14,890 bases of DNA, from assembly GCA_005880755.1 (NCBI GenBank), contig VBGV01000043.1, forward strand, positions 1-14,890. The letters are read 5' to 3'. Position 1 is the first letter of the stretch. Each line of letters begins with the position of its first letter. The stretch comes from Chloroflexota bacterium. Lineage in GTDB: Bacteria > Chloroflexota > Dormibacteria > Dormibacterales > Dormibacteraceae. Of this stretch, positions 1-7,083 are shown piece by piece. Both the position numbers and the translations under genes were made by a program. Below the pieces are notes generated by a model. The model did not search any database and was not told the DNA's origin. It worked only from the letters and a program-made list of their open reading frames with translations.

Positions 1-2
1 CG

Positions 3-590
3 TCTCCCAGCGCATCTCCTTCGACCGGCGCATCGGCCAACGCCGGCACCTGGCAGATCGCGACCGGGTCAGTGGTCGGCTATCGGGTCAAGGAGCAGTT
101 CGTCGGCCAGACCTCGTCCCACGAAGCGGTCGCTCGCACAAGCGAGGTGACCGGACAGGTCACGATCGCGCAGACCGGCTCCTCGTACCAGATGACGTCG
201 GCCAAGATCACCGTCCAGCTGTCCGGCCTCGCGAGCGTGGATTCGGTCGCGGGCTACAACGTGACGAATCGCGACCGCATCGTCCAGCGCTCCCTGGACG
301 TGAGCTCGTTTCCGACCGCGGTGTTCGAAGCGCAGAGCGTGGCGCTGCCGGCGGGGGCGGAAACGGGTCAGACGGTGACGGTTTCAGCTCCCGGCAAGCT
401 GACCATCCACGGCGTGACGAAAGATGTCACCGCCACGCTGCAGCTGCGAGTGACCGGGGGCACGGCGCAGATCGCCGGCTCGATCGCCACCAACATGACG
501 GACTACGGGATCAGCCCGCCGAGCGTCGGCTTCACGACGGTGCAGCCGGCGGTGACGCTCGAGTTCCAGCTGAGCCTGACGCAAGCCTAG
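3..590 (+). CDS. YceI family protein, 5'-truncated by window edge
   Basis: C-terminal 195 residues of a YceI-domain protein. This family forms a lipocalin-like barrel that binds isoprenoid or other amphiphilic lipids, usually outside the cytoplasm. The frame is open to the window edge. A GTG at 72 is only an internal valine, because the family signature begins upstream of it (GTWQIATGSVVGYRVKE, codons 45-95). Later family features follow: a GRT-like segment (ARTSEVTGQVTI), an RD pair (NRDRIVQRSLDV), FPTAVFEAQSV, the LTIHGVTKDVTATL strand and the final VQPAVTLEFQLSL. Before the domain is a Ser/Pro/Ala-rich stretch (SPSASPSTGASANAG), typical of a linker after a signal or lipoprotein anchor, so export is likely; the signal itself lies outside the window. 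The stop overlaps that of the opposing NIPSNAP-like gene. The family call is firm; the ligand cannot be told. Confidence 0.9.
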   Translation, partial: SPSASPSTGASANAGTWQIATGSVVGYRVKEQFVGQTSSHEAVARTSEVTGQVTIAQTGSSYQMTSAKITVQLSGLASVDSVAGYNVTNRDRIVQRSLDVSSFPTAVFEAQSVALPAGAETGQTVTVSAPGKLTIHGVTKDVTATLQLRVTGGTAQIAGSIATNMTDYGISPPSVGFTTVQPAVTLEFQLSLTQA

Positions 591-880
591 GCAGAGGTCA
601 TCAGTCGCGTCTGGGTGTGGGCCAGGTGTCGCGCCGGGTCGGGATCGATCGCCTTGCGCTCCGGTGACTGGTAGTAAGCGGCATCCGCCTCCTGGAACGA
701 TTTCGGACCGTCATAGCTGACGATCCAGACGAACTGGTCGGTCCCATCCACCGTCCACGCACCGACGACCTTGAACCCGTGCTTGAGGCGCAGCGGAACG
801 ATTCGAGAGCGCCATTCGTCGATCCATGCCGCCATCTCGCCGGGCTTGACGGTGTACTCGCGCAGCTGCGACGTCGTCAT
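587..880 (-). CDS. NIPSNAP-like small protein (dimeric alpha/beta-barrel fold)
   Basis: A 97-residue protein resembling the NIPSNAP/ABM-like dimeric ferredoxin-fold family. It opens with a REYTVKPGEMAAWIDEWRSRIVPLRLKHGFKVVGAW block, then an FVWIVSYDGPKSFQEADAAYYQSPERKA block; such proteins typically read 'R.Y.v.pG....f...w...i.p.r..hGf.v.g.w' and 'fvwi..y......e.a...y..sp.r'. The biochemical role is unknown in most members. The ATG lies 3 nt after the htpX stop with no clear SD, so translation is probably coupled to htpX in a two-gene operon. Its TAG stop shares the palindromic CTAG at 587-590 with the convergent YceI gene. No signal peptide or membrane segment is visible, so it is probably cytoplasmic. 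Confidence 0.75.
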   Translation of the reverse strand: MTTSQLREYTVKPGEMAAWIDEWRSRIVPLRLKHGFKVVGAWTVDGTDQFVWIVSYDGPKSFQEADAAYYQSPERKAIDPDPARHLAHTQTRLMTSA

Positions 881-883
881 GCG

Positions 884-1756
884 TCAGGAAGCGCGGCGCA
901 AGCCGCCCGCCATCTCCTCCAAGCGGCGGATCCGCTCTTCGATCGGCGGGTGGGTGCTGAACAGGCCGGCCAGGGTCTGGCCGCTGAGCGGATTGACGAT
1001 GTAGAGGTGCGCGAAGGCCGGCTGCGTGGTCTGTGAGGGTATGACCTGCGATGCACGCTCGAGCTTGCGGAGCGCAGAGGCCAGCGCGAGCGGGTCACCT
1101 GAAACTTCGGCTCCGGTGCGGTCGGCCTGAAACTCACGCGAGCGCGACACGGCAAGCTGGATCAACAGGGCGGCGATCGGTGCCAGGATGATCATCAAAA
1201 GCCCGACCAGCGCCCCGCCGGCTCCCTGCTCGCGATCGTCGCGGCCTCCGTAGCCGCCGAACATCATTCCCCACTGGGCGACGTTTGCGATGAGCGTGAT
1301 GGTGCCGGCGATGACGGCGACGACCGAGCTGATCAGGATGTCCCTATTGCGCACGTGGCCGAACTCGTGCGCCAGCACGCCGTACAGCTCCTCCTCATCG
1401 AGGATCTGGAGCAGGCCCTGGTTGACGCAGATCGCGGCGTGGGACGGATTGCGTCCTGTGGCGAAGGCGTTGGGCGATGGATCCGGGCTGACGTAAACCT
1501 TGGGCTTGGGCACGCCGTACTGAATCGCAAGCCGGTCAGCCAGGCGATGAAGCATCGGCGCGTCGGCGGGCGAGACCTCCTGTGCCTGTGCCGAGGCGAG
1601 CGCGATCCGGTCGCTGAACCAGTACGCCACGCCGTTCATGACCACGCCCAGAAGCAGGAAAGTGACCGTACCCGCGTCGCCGAAGAGCAGCCTGCCCATG
1701 AGCACGAGCAGGACTGTCAGAGCCACCAAGAGGAAGGCGGTCTTCAGCTGGTTCAT
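884..1756 (-). CDS. htpX: M48 family membrane zinc metalloprotease HtpX
   Basis: A 290-residue HtpX-type protease. HtpX takes part in quality control of damaged or misfolded membrane proteins, with its active site on the cytoplasmic face. Two N-terminal membrane helices (about residues 5-24 and 28-48) precede the protease core. The zinc motif HEFGH is at 130-134 (ligands H130 and H134, catalytic E131). The likely third ligand is E208 in SREFQAD, the usual second M48 motif. Two further hydrophobic stretches lie at about 141-163 and 181-203, with a glycine/charged loop between them. The C-terminal STHPPIEERIRRLE block (267-280) is diagnostic of HtpX. Length matches the family. The ATG at 1756 has a GGGGA element about 10 nt upstream, next to the hairpin that separates it from the Asp-box gene. 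Confidence 0.93.
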   Translation of the reverse strand: MNQLKTAFLLVALTVLLVLMGRLLFGDAGTVTFLLLGVVMNGVAYWFSDRIALASAQAQEVSPADAPMLHRLADRLAIQYGVPKPKVYVSPDPSPNAFATGRNPSHAAICVNQGLLQILDEEELYGVLAHEFGHVRNRDILISSVVAVIAGTITLIANVAQWGMMFGGYGGRDDREQGAGGALVGLLMIILAPIAALLIQLAVSRSREFQADRTGAEVSGDPLALASALRKLERASQVIPSQTTQPAFAHLYIVNPLSGQTLAGLFSTHPPIEERIRRLEEMAGGLRRAS

Positions 1757-1772
1757 ATTGCGATTGTTCCCC

Positions 1773-1803
1773 GGCGGGGGAGCCGTAAACCGGCTCCCCC
1801 GCC
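1773..1803 (-). terminator. Strong hairpin after the Asp-box protein gene
   Basis: A perfect 13-bp inverted repeat, GGCGGGGGAGCCG at 1773-1785 and its complement at 1791-1803, with a 5-base loop. It begins 11 nt past the TAG stop of the minus-strand Asp-box gene and ends 16 nt before the htpX start. No U-tract follows, so it could be a weak terminator, an mRNA-stabilising 3' end, or a processing site between co-directional genes. The stem is clear from the sequence; its role is inferred from position. Confidence 0.6.
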
Positions 1804-1814
1804 TTCGATTCGGA

Positions 1815-3413
1815 CTAGTGCTTGGTGAGGCTGCAGATCCCCGACTGGTTGGCGACGCGCAGCTTATTCACCGTGTTGTCGTCGGCGTAGGCGATGTGGT
1901 TGCAGCCCTGCGGATCGAGCGCTGACATGTTGAAGTCGAGCAAGTGTCGGTTGGAACCTGCGCGACCGATACACGCGATGCCCAGATTGCAAATGTCCCC
2001 GATGTGCATAGGCGTGCTGGTGATCTGGGTCACAGCCCATATCGCGCCCGACGGTCCAGACGGTCCAGCCTGCAGGTTTAGAGACTGCGCGGCATAAAGG
2101 TTCCAGGGACACGGTCCTACGCCATACGCGACTGTCTGACTGCTAGCGCAGCCCCCCGGTAGGAACTTGCCCAGGGCATCCGTCGGCTCGATGAGTGGAG
2201 TGCGGAGATAACCGACTACCACCTTGCCCGGATCGCCGGCGGAGATCGTCGGGAACTGGTGCGTGCCGGTCTCGCTCGGCGGGCTCACCCGATAAGCGGT
2301 CGCGGCGCTGCCTGGAAGACGTCCTCCGCCGCCATCCCACGTGCGGCCCCCGTCGTTGGACCAGACGAGGTACGTGTCGTACTCGCAATAGGTCGCGGAC
2401 TGGAGCGCGGCGCCCGACTTGGTCGAGCAGGTCGGATCGGACTGGAGGTTGATGGTGAAGCCGAAGTAAGGGTTGCCCTGGTTATCGATCGTGAAGGCGG
2501 CAAACGGACTCGATGCGTCGTGACCTATGCCGGCGTCGAACGCCTGCTGCGCGGCCCACGTGACTCCGTTGTCATCGGAATACGAGATGAATAGGTTGTG
2601 AAACGACTGGAACATCGAGACATTGCAGCCCGATGCGTTCTGCACCGGATCTGCGGCGATCCAGGCGACGAAGATGCGTCCCGCGTGCGGTGTGCCGGGC
2701 GGAGCGATCGCGACTCCGGCCGGGACCGTATTGCAGAAGGTCTCGGCGCCTACAACCACCGCCGTGGTCGGGTCTCCCTGGACAGCCGTCGCAAGCACCG
2801 GCTGCGCGGGCGAGAAAGTGGCGCCGCCGTCGTGCGAGATGTTGACCCAGATCTCGCTCGGTCCGTAGAAGTCGTGGTACATCAGCACCACCTCGGCGTG
2901 GCTGGTGTCTGAGGCGGAATAGGGCGGCGGGATCGAAGCAGCGACCCAGTCGCGGTCGACGCCGAACGGGCTGCAGCTAGCGGCGCAGACAGACGCCTGC
3001 CTGGTGATAGGCGCACCTTGCGTCCAGGTCTGGCCGCGATCGACCGACTTCCAGACGTCCGCCTGCAGGGGCACAACGTCCAAGCTGCCGTTCAAGTTGC
3101 ACAGATACACAGCGCCGGACTGGTCCGTGGCCAGACAGTCGTCGCCGCTGCCGGGGTCGGCAGTCGTGACCTGCGTCCAGCTCGTTCCGTGGTTCGTCGA
3201 CCTATAGGTGATCGTGCCGCCGCTTGGCGTGCTGATGTAGAGCCGGCCCGAGTTGTCGGACACGATCGACGGCTCGCCGCCGTACGCTCCGACGTTGGCG
3301 ACCGTGTAGCCCGACGTCGATGCGCCAAGGACGCCAGGCGACAGCCCGATCGCGGCCGCGACCACGGAAGCAATGCCGGCAGCAGCCAGCAGGGCATGAC
3401 GAGAGTTCTTCAT
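1815..3413 (-). CDS. Secreted Asp-box (BNR) sialidase-fold protein
   Basis: A 532-residue exported protein with five Asp-box motifs (S-x-D/N-x-G-x-T/S-W/F): STNHGTSW 72-79, SVDRGQTW 123-130, SHDGGATF 193-200, SDDNGVTW 279-286 and SNDGGRTW 352-359. This spacing implies a six-bladed-type beta-propeller, as in sialidases and related proteins. The start is the ATG at 3413: it opens a signal peptide (KNSRH, then a hydrophobic run to about residue 30, likely cut after VLGA). The same frame stays open far upstream, but that part reads as Arg-rich antisense of the neighbouring gene. The mature part has 14 cysteines, an even number fitting disulfides in an extracellular protein. I see no sialidase FRIP motif or clear Arg triad, so enzyme activity is unproven. 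It could equally be a binding or structural propeller. Hairpins flank it on both sides. Confidence 0.8.
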   Translation of the reverse strand: MKNSRHALLAAAGIASVVAAAIGLSPGVLGASTSGYTVANVGAYGGEPSIVSDNSGRLYISTPSGGTITYRSTNHGTSWTQVTTADPGSGDDCLATDQSGAVYLCNLNGSLDVVPLQADVWKSVDRGQTWTQGAPITRQASVCAASCSPFGVDRDWVAASIPPPYSASDTSHAEVVLMYHDFYGPSEIWVNISHDGGATFSPAQPVLATAVQGDPTTAVVVGAETFCNTVPAGVAIAPPGTPHAGRIFVAWIAADPVQNASGCNVSMFQSFHNLFISYSDDNGVTWAAQQAFDAGIGHDASSPFAAFTIDNQGNPYFGFTINLQSDPTCSTKSGAALQSATYCEYDTYLVWSNDGGRTWDGGGGRLPGSAATAYRVSPPSETGTHQFPTISAGDPGKVVVGYLRTPLIEPTDALGKFLPGGCASSQTVAYGVGPCPWNLYAAQSLNLQAGPSGPSGAIWAVTQITSTPMHIGDICNLGIACIGRAGSNRHLLDFNMSALDPQGCNHIAYADDNTVNKLRVANQSGICSLTKH

Positions 3414-3434
3414 TTTCCGCACCCCCGGTTGAGT

Positions 3435-3451
3435 CGCGGGCTTCGCCCGCG
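3435..3451 (-). other. Hairpin in the 5' leader of the Asp-box gene
   Basis: A 7-bp perfect stem (CGCGGGC/GCCCGCG) with a three-base loop, 22 nt upstream of the ATG at 3413. It sits between the upstream MFS terminator and the G-rich segment (CCGGGGG) that may act as the ribosome-binding site. It could tune translation or simply reflect high GC; nothing in the sequence decides between these. Confidence 0.4.
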
Positions 3452-3472
3452 CAGCCGCCAAACAACGTATCA

Positions 3473-3507
3473 GGGAAAAGGGGTGCGGGGCAAATTTGCC
3501 CCGCACC
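3473..3507 (-). terminator. Intrinsic terminator of the oxidoreductase/MFS gene
   Basis: A 26-base perfect palindrome at 3482-3507, starting one base after the TGA stop of the minus-strand MFS gene. It can fold as a 10-bp GC-rich stem (GGTGCGGGGC) with an AAATTT loop. In the minus direction it is followed by CCTTTTCCC, a short U-tract. Position, stem and tract together fit a Rho-independent terminator ending the transcript before the Asp-box gene. Confidence 0.75.
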
Positions 3508-3508
3508 G

Positions 3509-5386
3509 TCAGGCGACCCGGGCTTCCACTTCCTCCATCACGATCGCCGGCCTCGGCCGCCGGACCGCGACGATCGCCGCGACGAACCCGGCCACGGCGA
3601 TCAGTCCGCCCAGCTGAAACCCCGCGCTGAATCCCGCAGTCAGCGCGTGGTTGACGGTCTCGTGCGTTATCCGAACGCCGGCGAGTTGATCTTTGCTGAC
3701 GCTCGTCGCGATGGTGCCCATCACCGCGATGCCGATCGAGCCGCCCAGCTGCCGGCCGACGTTGAGCACAGCTGAGACGAGTCCCGACTCGCTCGGCTTG
3801 ACTCCCGAAATCGCGACAAAGCTCGTCGAGACGAAGACTTGACCCAGGCCCAGCGCGAGCACGACCAATGGCCCCAGTACAGACGCGGCGTACTCGGCGT
3901 GGTCGGTGATGGATGAGAGCCAAAACAGTCCAATCGCCGCCATCAAGGCGCCGGCGGTCATCGGAACACGCGGGCCAGTTCGGGCGATCAAGCGTGATGT
4001 GAGGCCAGCGCCGGCGATCACACCGAGAGCGGTGGGCAGGAACGCAAACCCGGCCTGCAGCGGTGTCAGGCCGAGGACGTTTTGCAGGTAAAGCGTGAGA
4101 AGGAACAGCATCCCGGACAGGGCCGCTCCGGTGGCCAGCGAGAGGGCGTACGCGCCAGTCCGGTTGCGGTTGGAGAAGACCGTCAGCGGCATCAACGGTT
4201 GCCGGCTGATCGCTTCGACAGCGACGAACACCGTCAGGAGGGCGAGCCCCGCGCCGAGCGTGAGGAGCGTTGTGGAATCGCTCCATCCGTGCACCGAGGC
4301 GCGCGAAAGTCCGTAGACGAGAAGCGTCGCGCCCGCGGTGACGGCCGCGGCGCCGGGCAAATCGAGGCGCCCGCGAGTGCCCCGGCTCGCGACGAGGACG
4401 CGTGGCGCGACGAATGCGAGCACGAGTCCGACCGGGACGTTAACGAATAGGATCCAGCGCCAGGAGAAGTAGTTGGTAATCACGCCGCCGAGAAGAAGGC
4501 CGAGCGCACCGCCTCCCGCTGAGATGGCCGAATAGACGCCTAGCGCCCGGTTGCGTGCCGGCCCCTCGGCAAACGTGTCCGCCAGAAGCGACAGAGCTGT
4601 CGGCGCGACGATCGCGGCGCCGACACCCTGCGCTACGCGGGCGGCGATGAGCGCCGTGGACGTCAGCGCTAGTCCCCCCGCCAGCGAACCTGCCGTGAAG
4701 ACGAGCGTTCCGATGACGAACATGCGCAGGCGGCCGAAGAGATCGCCCGTCCGACCGCCGAGCAGCAAGAGGCCGCCGAACGCGATGGCGTACGCGTTGA
4801 CTACCCACTCGAGGTCGGTGGCGTTGAACTTGAGCGCGTGCTGAATGGATGGCAGCGCGACGTTGACGATGGCCACGTCGAGCACGACCATCAGCTGGGC
4901 GACGCCGATCACGCCAAGGGCAAGCCCAGGCGAGCGACGCGATTTTTCAATGGCCATCGATTCCTCCTTGTCAGAAGCGGCCGTCAGCCGCAGAAACTGG
5001 GTGATCCCTATCGCGCGGAACTGAAGCCGCTCATAGCGCGGGAATGCCGGCGCGGCGGCCGCGAAATCGACGACCTCCGGGCCGCGCACCTCGTGGTCCC
5101 GGCCGCCGTATGTGACGACCGCGTGCCCCGCGGCGAGCACGTTCTGATACCAGGCGGCGTGCTCGCTGAACGTGAGCGGGATGACGAAACCGCCCGGCGC
5201 CGGACGCATGCCCAGGGGGCTCGCATACGTGCGTCCGCTGCGCCGGCCGCGATGGTGCAGGATGCCGACGATGGGCATCCATCGCCTACCCGCGATCAGC
5301 AGCACCAGCGGATTGACGAAACCGGCGACGAAACGGATGGCGCGTCGGGCCCTCGGGCCAAGGTGGATGGTTCTCGAGTGTTTCAT
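3509..5386 (-). CDS. F420-type nitroreductase-family oxidoreductase fused in frame to a DHA2 MFS exporter
   Basis: One 625-codon open frame with two normally separate proteins. Residues 1-137 match the DDN-like, deazaflavin-dependent nitroreductase family (split-barrel F420H2 oxidoreductases): the HRGRRSGRTYASPL core at 45-58, AAWYQNVLAAG at 77-87 and the usual ending GITQFLRL. From residue 144 a complete 482-residue DHA2 (EmrB/QacA-type, about 14-helix) proton-driven multidrug exporter begins. Its motifs, in its own numbering, are LDVAIVNVALP (26-36), motif A-like GGRTGDLFGRLR (67-78), motif C-like GGGALGLLLGG (148-158) and FSWRWIFVNVPVG-type sequence (164-177). No stop separates the two, yet the exporter ATG at 4957 has a full SD just upstream. 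So both a fusion and a separate exporter may be made, or a base change removed the oxidoreductase stop. The ATG at 5386 lies about 8 nt past an ECF41-type -10 element and has no good SD. Regulation by the divergent sigma factor is likely. Confidence 0.8.
   Translation of the reverse strand: MKHSRTIHLGPRARRAIRFVAGFVNPLVLLIAGRRWMPIVGILHHRGRRSGRTYASPLGMRPAPGGFVIPLTFSEHAAWYQNVLAAGHAVVTYGGRDHEVRGPEVVDFAAAAPAFPRYERLQFRAIGITQFLRLTAASDKEESMAIEKSRRSPGLALGVIGVAQLMVVLDVAIVNVALPSIQHALKFNATDLEWVVNAYAIAFGGLLLLGGRTGDLFGRLRMFVIGTLVFTAGSLAGGLALTSTALIAARVAQGVGAAIVAPTALSLLADTFAEGPARNRALGVYSAISAGGGALGLLLGGVITNYFSWRWILFVNVPVGLVLAFVAPRVLVASRGTRGRLDLPGAAAVTAGATLLVYGLSRASVHGWSDSTTLLTLGAGLALLTVFVAVEAISRQPLMPLTVFSNRNRTGAYALSLATGAALSGMLFLLTLYLQNVLGLTPLQAGFAFLPTALGVIAGAGLTSRLIARTGPRVPMTAGALMAAIGLFWLSSITDHAEYAASVLGPLVVLALGLGQVFVSTSFVAISGVKPSESGLVSAVLNVGRQLGGSIGIAVMGTIATSVSKDQLAGVRITHETVNHALTAGFSAGFQLGGLIAVAGFVAAIVAVRRPRPAIVMEEVEARVA
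4955..4970 (-). promoter_or_regulatory. Internal Shine-Dalgarno and ATG for the MFS domain
   Basis: Minus-strand CAAGGAGGAATCGATG: a near-perfect SD (AAGGAGGA) with 4-6 nt spacing to the ATG at 4957, in frame with the upstream oxidoreductase. It falls exactly at the domain boundary (codon 144 of the fused frame), where the exporter's usual N-terminus starts. This is the best ribosome site in the fused gene and suggests the exporter is, or once was, initiated separately. A caller choosing this start would give an exporter gene at 3509-4957. Confidence 0.75.
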
Positions 5387-5394
5387 GCCCCAAG

Positions 5395-5421
5395 GACGGG
5401 ACAGTCCCCCGCGGTGTGACC
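5395..5421 (-). promoter_or_regulatory. ECF41-type promoter of the oxidoreductase/MFS gene
   Basis: Minus-strand GGTCACA (5421-5415), then a 16-nt spacer, then CGTC (5398-5395). The consensus reported for ECF41 sigma factors is TGTCACA-N16-CGTC, so only the first -35 base differs and the spacing is exact. Transcription would begin near 5388, a few bases before the ATG at 5384-5386, implying an almost leaderless mRNA. An 11-base palindrome (GGGAC-A-GTCCC, 5398-5408) lies in the spacer. Confidence 0.7.
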
Positions 5422-5432
5422 TTTTTCGGCAA

Positions 5433-5459
5433 TGTCACATTCCCCCGGCGTATCTCGTC
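5433..5459 (+). promoter_or_regulatory. ECF41-type autoregulatory promoter of the sigma factor gene
   Basis: TGTCACA at 5433-5439, 16 nt, then CGTC at 5456-5459: an exact match to the consensus known for ECF41 sigma factors, which commonly transcribe their own genes. Transcription would start near 5466, leaving a leader of about 13 nt before the ATG at 5479. Its -35 and the opposite-strand -35 form an inverted repeat (TGTGAC at 5415-5420, GTCACA at 5434-5439). Confidence 0.8.
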
Positions 5460-5478
5460 CTTGTTTGATGGGCATCGC

Positions 5479-6375
5479 ATGATCGACAGCTCAGGGTTCA
5501 ACGAAGCCTGGTCCGAGCACCACGGTTTTCTGCTCGACGTCGCGTACCGGCTACTGGGCAGCTACAGCGATGCGGAAGACATCGTGCAGGAGGCGTTCAG
5601 CCGGCTTCTGCGCACCGACCTCGACCCGATCGAAGACGTTCGTGCGTGGCTGGTCGTCGTCGTCAGCCGGCTTTGCCTGGACCAGCTCCGATCGGCGAGG
5701 GTGCGCCACGAGTCTTACATCGGGCCTTGGTTCCCAGAGCCGTTGCTCCAGCTAGAAGCCGACAGCGCCGATCCAGCCGACGTGGTCACCCTCGATGAGA
5801 GCGTGCGGATGGCGATGCTCATCGTCCTCGAACGGATGTCCCCGGCAGAGCGGGTCGTGTTCGTGCTCCACGACATCTTTGAATTCCCCTTCGAGAAGGT
5901 GGCCGAGATGGTCGACCGCACACCCGCGGCCTGCCGTCAGCTGGCGAGTCGCGCGCGCCGCCGTGTTAAGGCAGAGGACGCGAACGGGCGCTTGAAGCTC
6001 GACCGCGTCGAGCAGCAGCGCATTGTCGATGCGTTCATCGCCGCGACCGCGACAGGCGACGTCAGCAAACTCCTGCCGCTGCTCGATCCGTCAGTGATCG
6101 GTTGGGCGGACGTGGGCGGCACGCTCGCGGCCGTCCGCAATCCCAACGTGGGACCTCAGAAAGTCGGCAATGGCGTCATGTATTTCTTCGGCCCTGCGTC
6201 CGGTTCGATCCTGGAGCGGCGCAACATCAACGGCGAGCCTGGCATTGTCGTCTACCGCGGCGGCGAGGTCGCGGCAGTGATCGCGCTCACTCTGAAAGCC
6301 GGGGCGATCACGAGGGTCTATGTAGTGGCAGATGCTAGGAAGCTGGAGCACGTGAAGCGCGCTCTCAGGAGCTAG
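5479..6375 (+). CDS. ECF41-group sigma factor with SnoaL-like C-terminal domain (SigJ-like)
   Basis: A 298-residue extracytoplasmic-function sigma factor of the ECF41/SigJ type, which directs RNA polymerase to a few promoters and carries its own regulatory domain instead of relying on a classical anti-sigma factor. Sigma region 2 spans about 16-80 (VAYRLLGSYSDAEDIVQEAF) and region 4 about 105-165 (SPAERVVFVLHDIFEFPFEKVAEMV). Between them is the hallmark linker GPWFPEPL (82-89; usual form WLPEP). Residues about 175-290 form the SnoaL/NTF2-like extension. Its two regulatory motifs are altered: the usual DGGG reads DVGG (211-214) and the usual NPDK reads DARK (285-288). The frame is open to a GTG at 5416, but that lies upstream of the gene's own ECF41 promoter; the ATG at 5479, with TGATGGG before it, fits better. 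It is divergent from the oxidoreductase/MFS gene, its likely target. Confidence 0.9.
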   Translation: MIDSSGFNEAWSEHHGFLLDVAYRLLGSYSDAEDIVQEAFSRLLRTDLDPIEDVRAWLVVVVSRLCLDQLRSARVRHESYIGPWFPEPLLQLEADSADPADVVTLDESVRMAMLIVLERMSPAERVVFVLHDIFEFPFEKVAEMVDRTPAACRQLASRARRRVKAEDANGRLKLDRVEQQRIVDAFIAATATGDVSKLLPLLDPSVIGWADVGGTLAAVRNPNVGPQKVGNGVMYFFGPASGSILERRNINGEPGIVVYRGGEVAAVIALTLKAGAITRVYVVADARKLEHVKRALRS

Positions 6376-7070
6376 CGGGTTCGGATGCCTAGCTCATCGA
6401 GGTGTTCGAGCAGGTCCAGCGGATCGTCATAGCTGCGGTAGGCGCCCGCCGTCTCCAGCTCCTCGCGCCCGTATCCGCCCGACAGGACGCCGATTCCGAG
6501 CGCTTGAGCTCTCTGCGCCGCCAGCATGTCCCACACGCTGTCGCCCACGACGAAGCTGTCGGTGATCGCCCGGCCGAGCGCCTCCGCGGCGGCGAGAAAA
6601 AGATCCGGGTTAGGTTTGGCGTAGGCCACCTTGTCGCGGGTGATCACGGGCACGTCCCGCGGCACATCCAGCATCGTGAGCGACGCGGCGGCAGTGACGT
6701 CGCTGCTGCTCGTCGCGATGGCCCACGGCACGCCGAGGTCGGTCAACACCTCGAGCAGTCGCTGCGCTCCTGGCAGCGGCTTGACCTCTCTGACGCGGCG
6801 GCCGTACGCCTCCTCGTGCAACTTCCGCAGCCTGTCCGCCTCGCCGGCGGTCAGCTCGCGTCCCGTCTCGCGGACCAGCGCGCGCACGAACAGGCCGCCG
6901 CTCATGCCGATGCGGCGATGGATGCGCCAGATCGACAGCGGGATGCCCGCGGACTCGAGCGCTTCCTTCCACGCGAGCACATGCTGGTAGACGCTGTCCA
7001 GCAACGTCCCATCGAGGTCGAAAAGGACCGCCGGACGATCGGTGCGCAAGCTGGATGTGTTTGGCGCCAT
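6372..7070 (-). CDS. HAD family hydrolase (beta-phosphoglucomutase/phosphatase-like)
   Basis: A 232-residue haloacid dehalogenase-superfamily protein with a helical cap after motif I, as in phosphoglycolate phosphatases and beta-phosphoglucomutases. Motif I DLDGTLLDS has nucleophile D18 and acid/base D20. Motif II is the T120/S121 stretch (IATSSS), motif III is K152 in AKPNPD, and motif IV is GDSVWD with Mg ligands D177 and D181. All catalytic residues are present, so it should be active on a small phosphate ester; the substrate cannot be inferred. The ATG lies 13 nt after the cydB stop behind GGGGGTGAT, a good SD, so it is the third gene of the cydAB operon. Its TAG stop shares CTAG (6372-6375) with the convergent sigma factor gene. 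Confidence 0.9.
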   Translation of the reverse strand: MAPNTSSLRTDRPAVLFDLDGTLLDSVYQHVLAWKEALESAGIPLSIWRIHRRIGMSGGLFVRALVRETGRELTAGEADRLRKLHEEAYGRRVREVKPLPGAQRLLEVLTDLGVPWAIATSSSDVTAAASLTMLDVPRDVPVITRDKVAYAKPNPDLFLAAAEALGRAITDSFVVGDSVWDMLAAQRAQALGIGVLSGGYGREELETAGAYRSYDDPLDLLEHLDELGIRTR

Positions 7071-7083
7071 CAGATCACCCCCA

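Noticed and set aside
3414..4286. Extension of the Asp-box protein frame upstream to an 823-residue protein
   Set aside because: The added part is Arg-rich antisense-like sequence covering the MFS gene and the terminator; the signal peptide at 3413 marks the true start.
5398..5408. GGGACAGTCCC palindrome as a repressor operator
   Set aside because: Only 5-bp arms, one copy, no matching known operator; kept as a note within the minus promoter entry.
5415..5439. CRP-like site (TGTGA...TCACA)
   Set aside because: The half-sites are 15 bp apart instead of 6; they are better explained as two divergent ECF41 -35 elements.
5416..5478. GTG start at 5416 for the sigma factor
   Set aside because: The segment contains the gene's own ECF41 promoter, so it is not transcribed from there; the ATG at 5479 gives the normal N-terminus.
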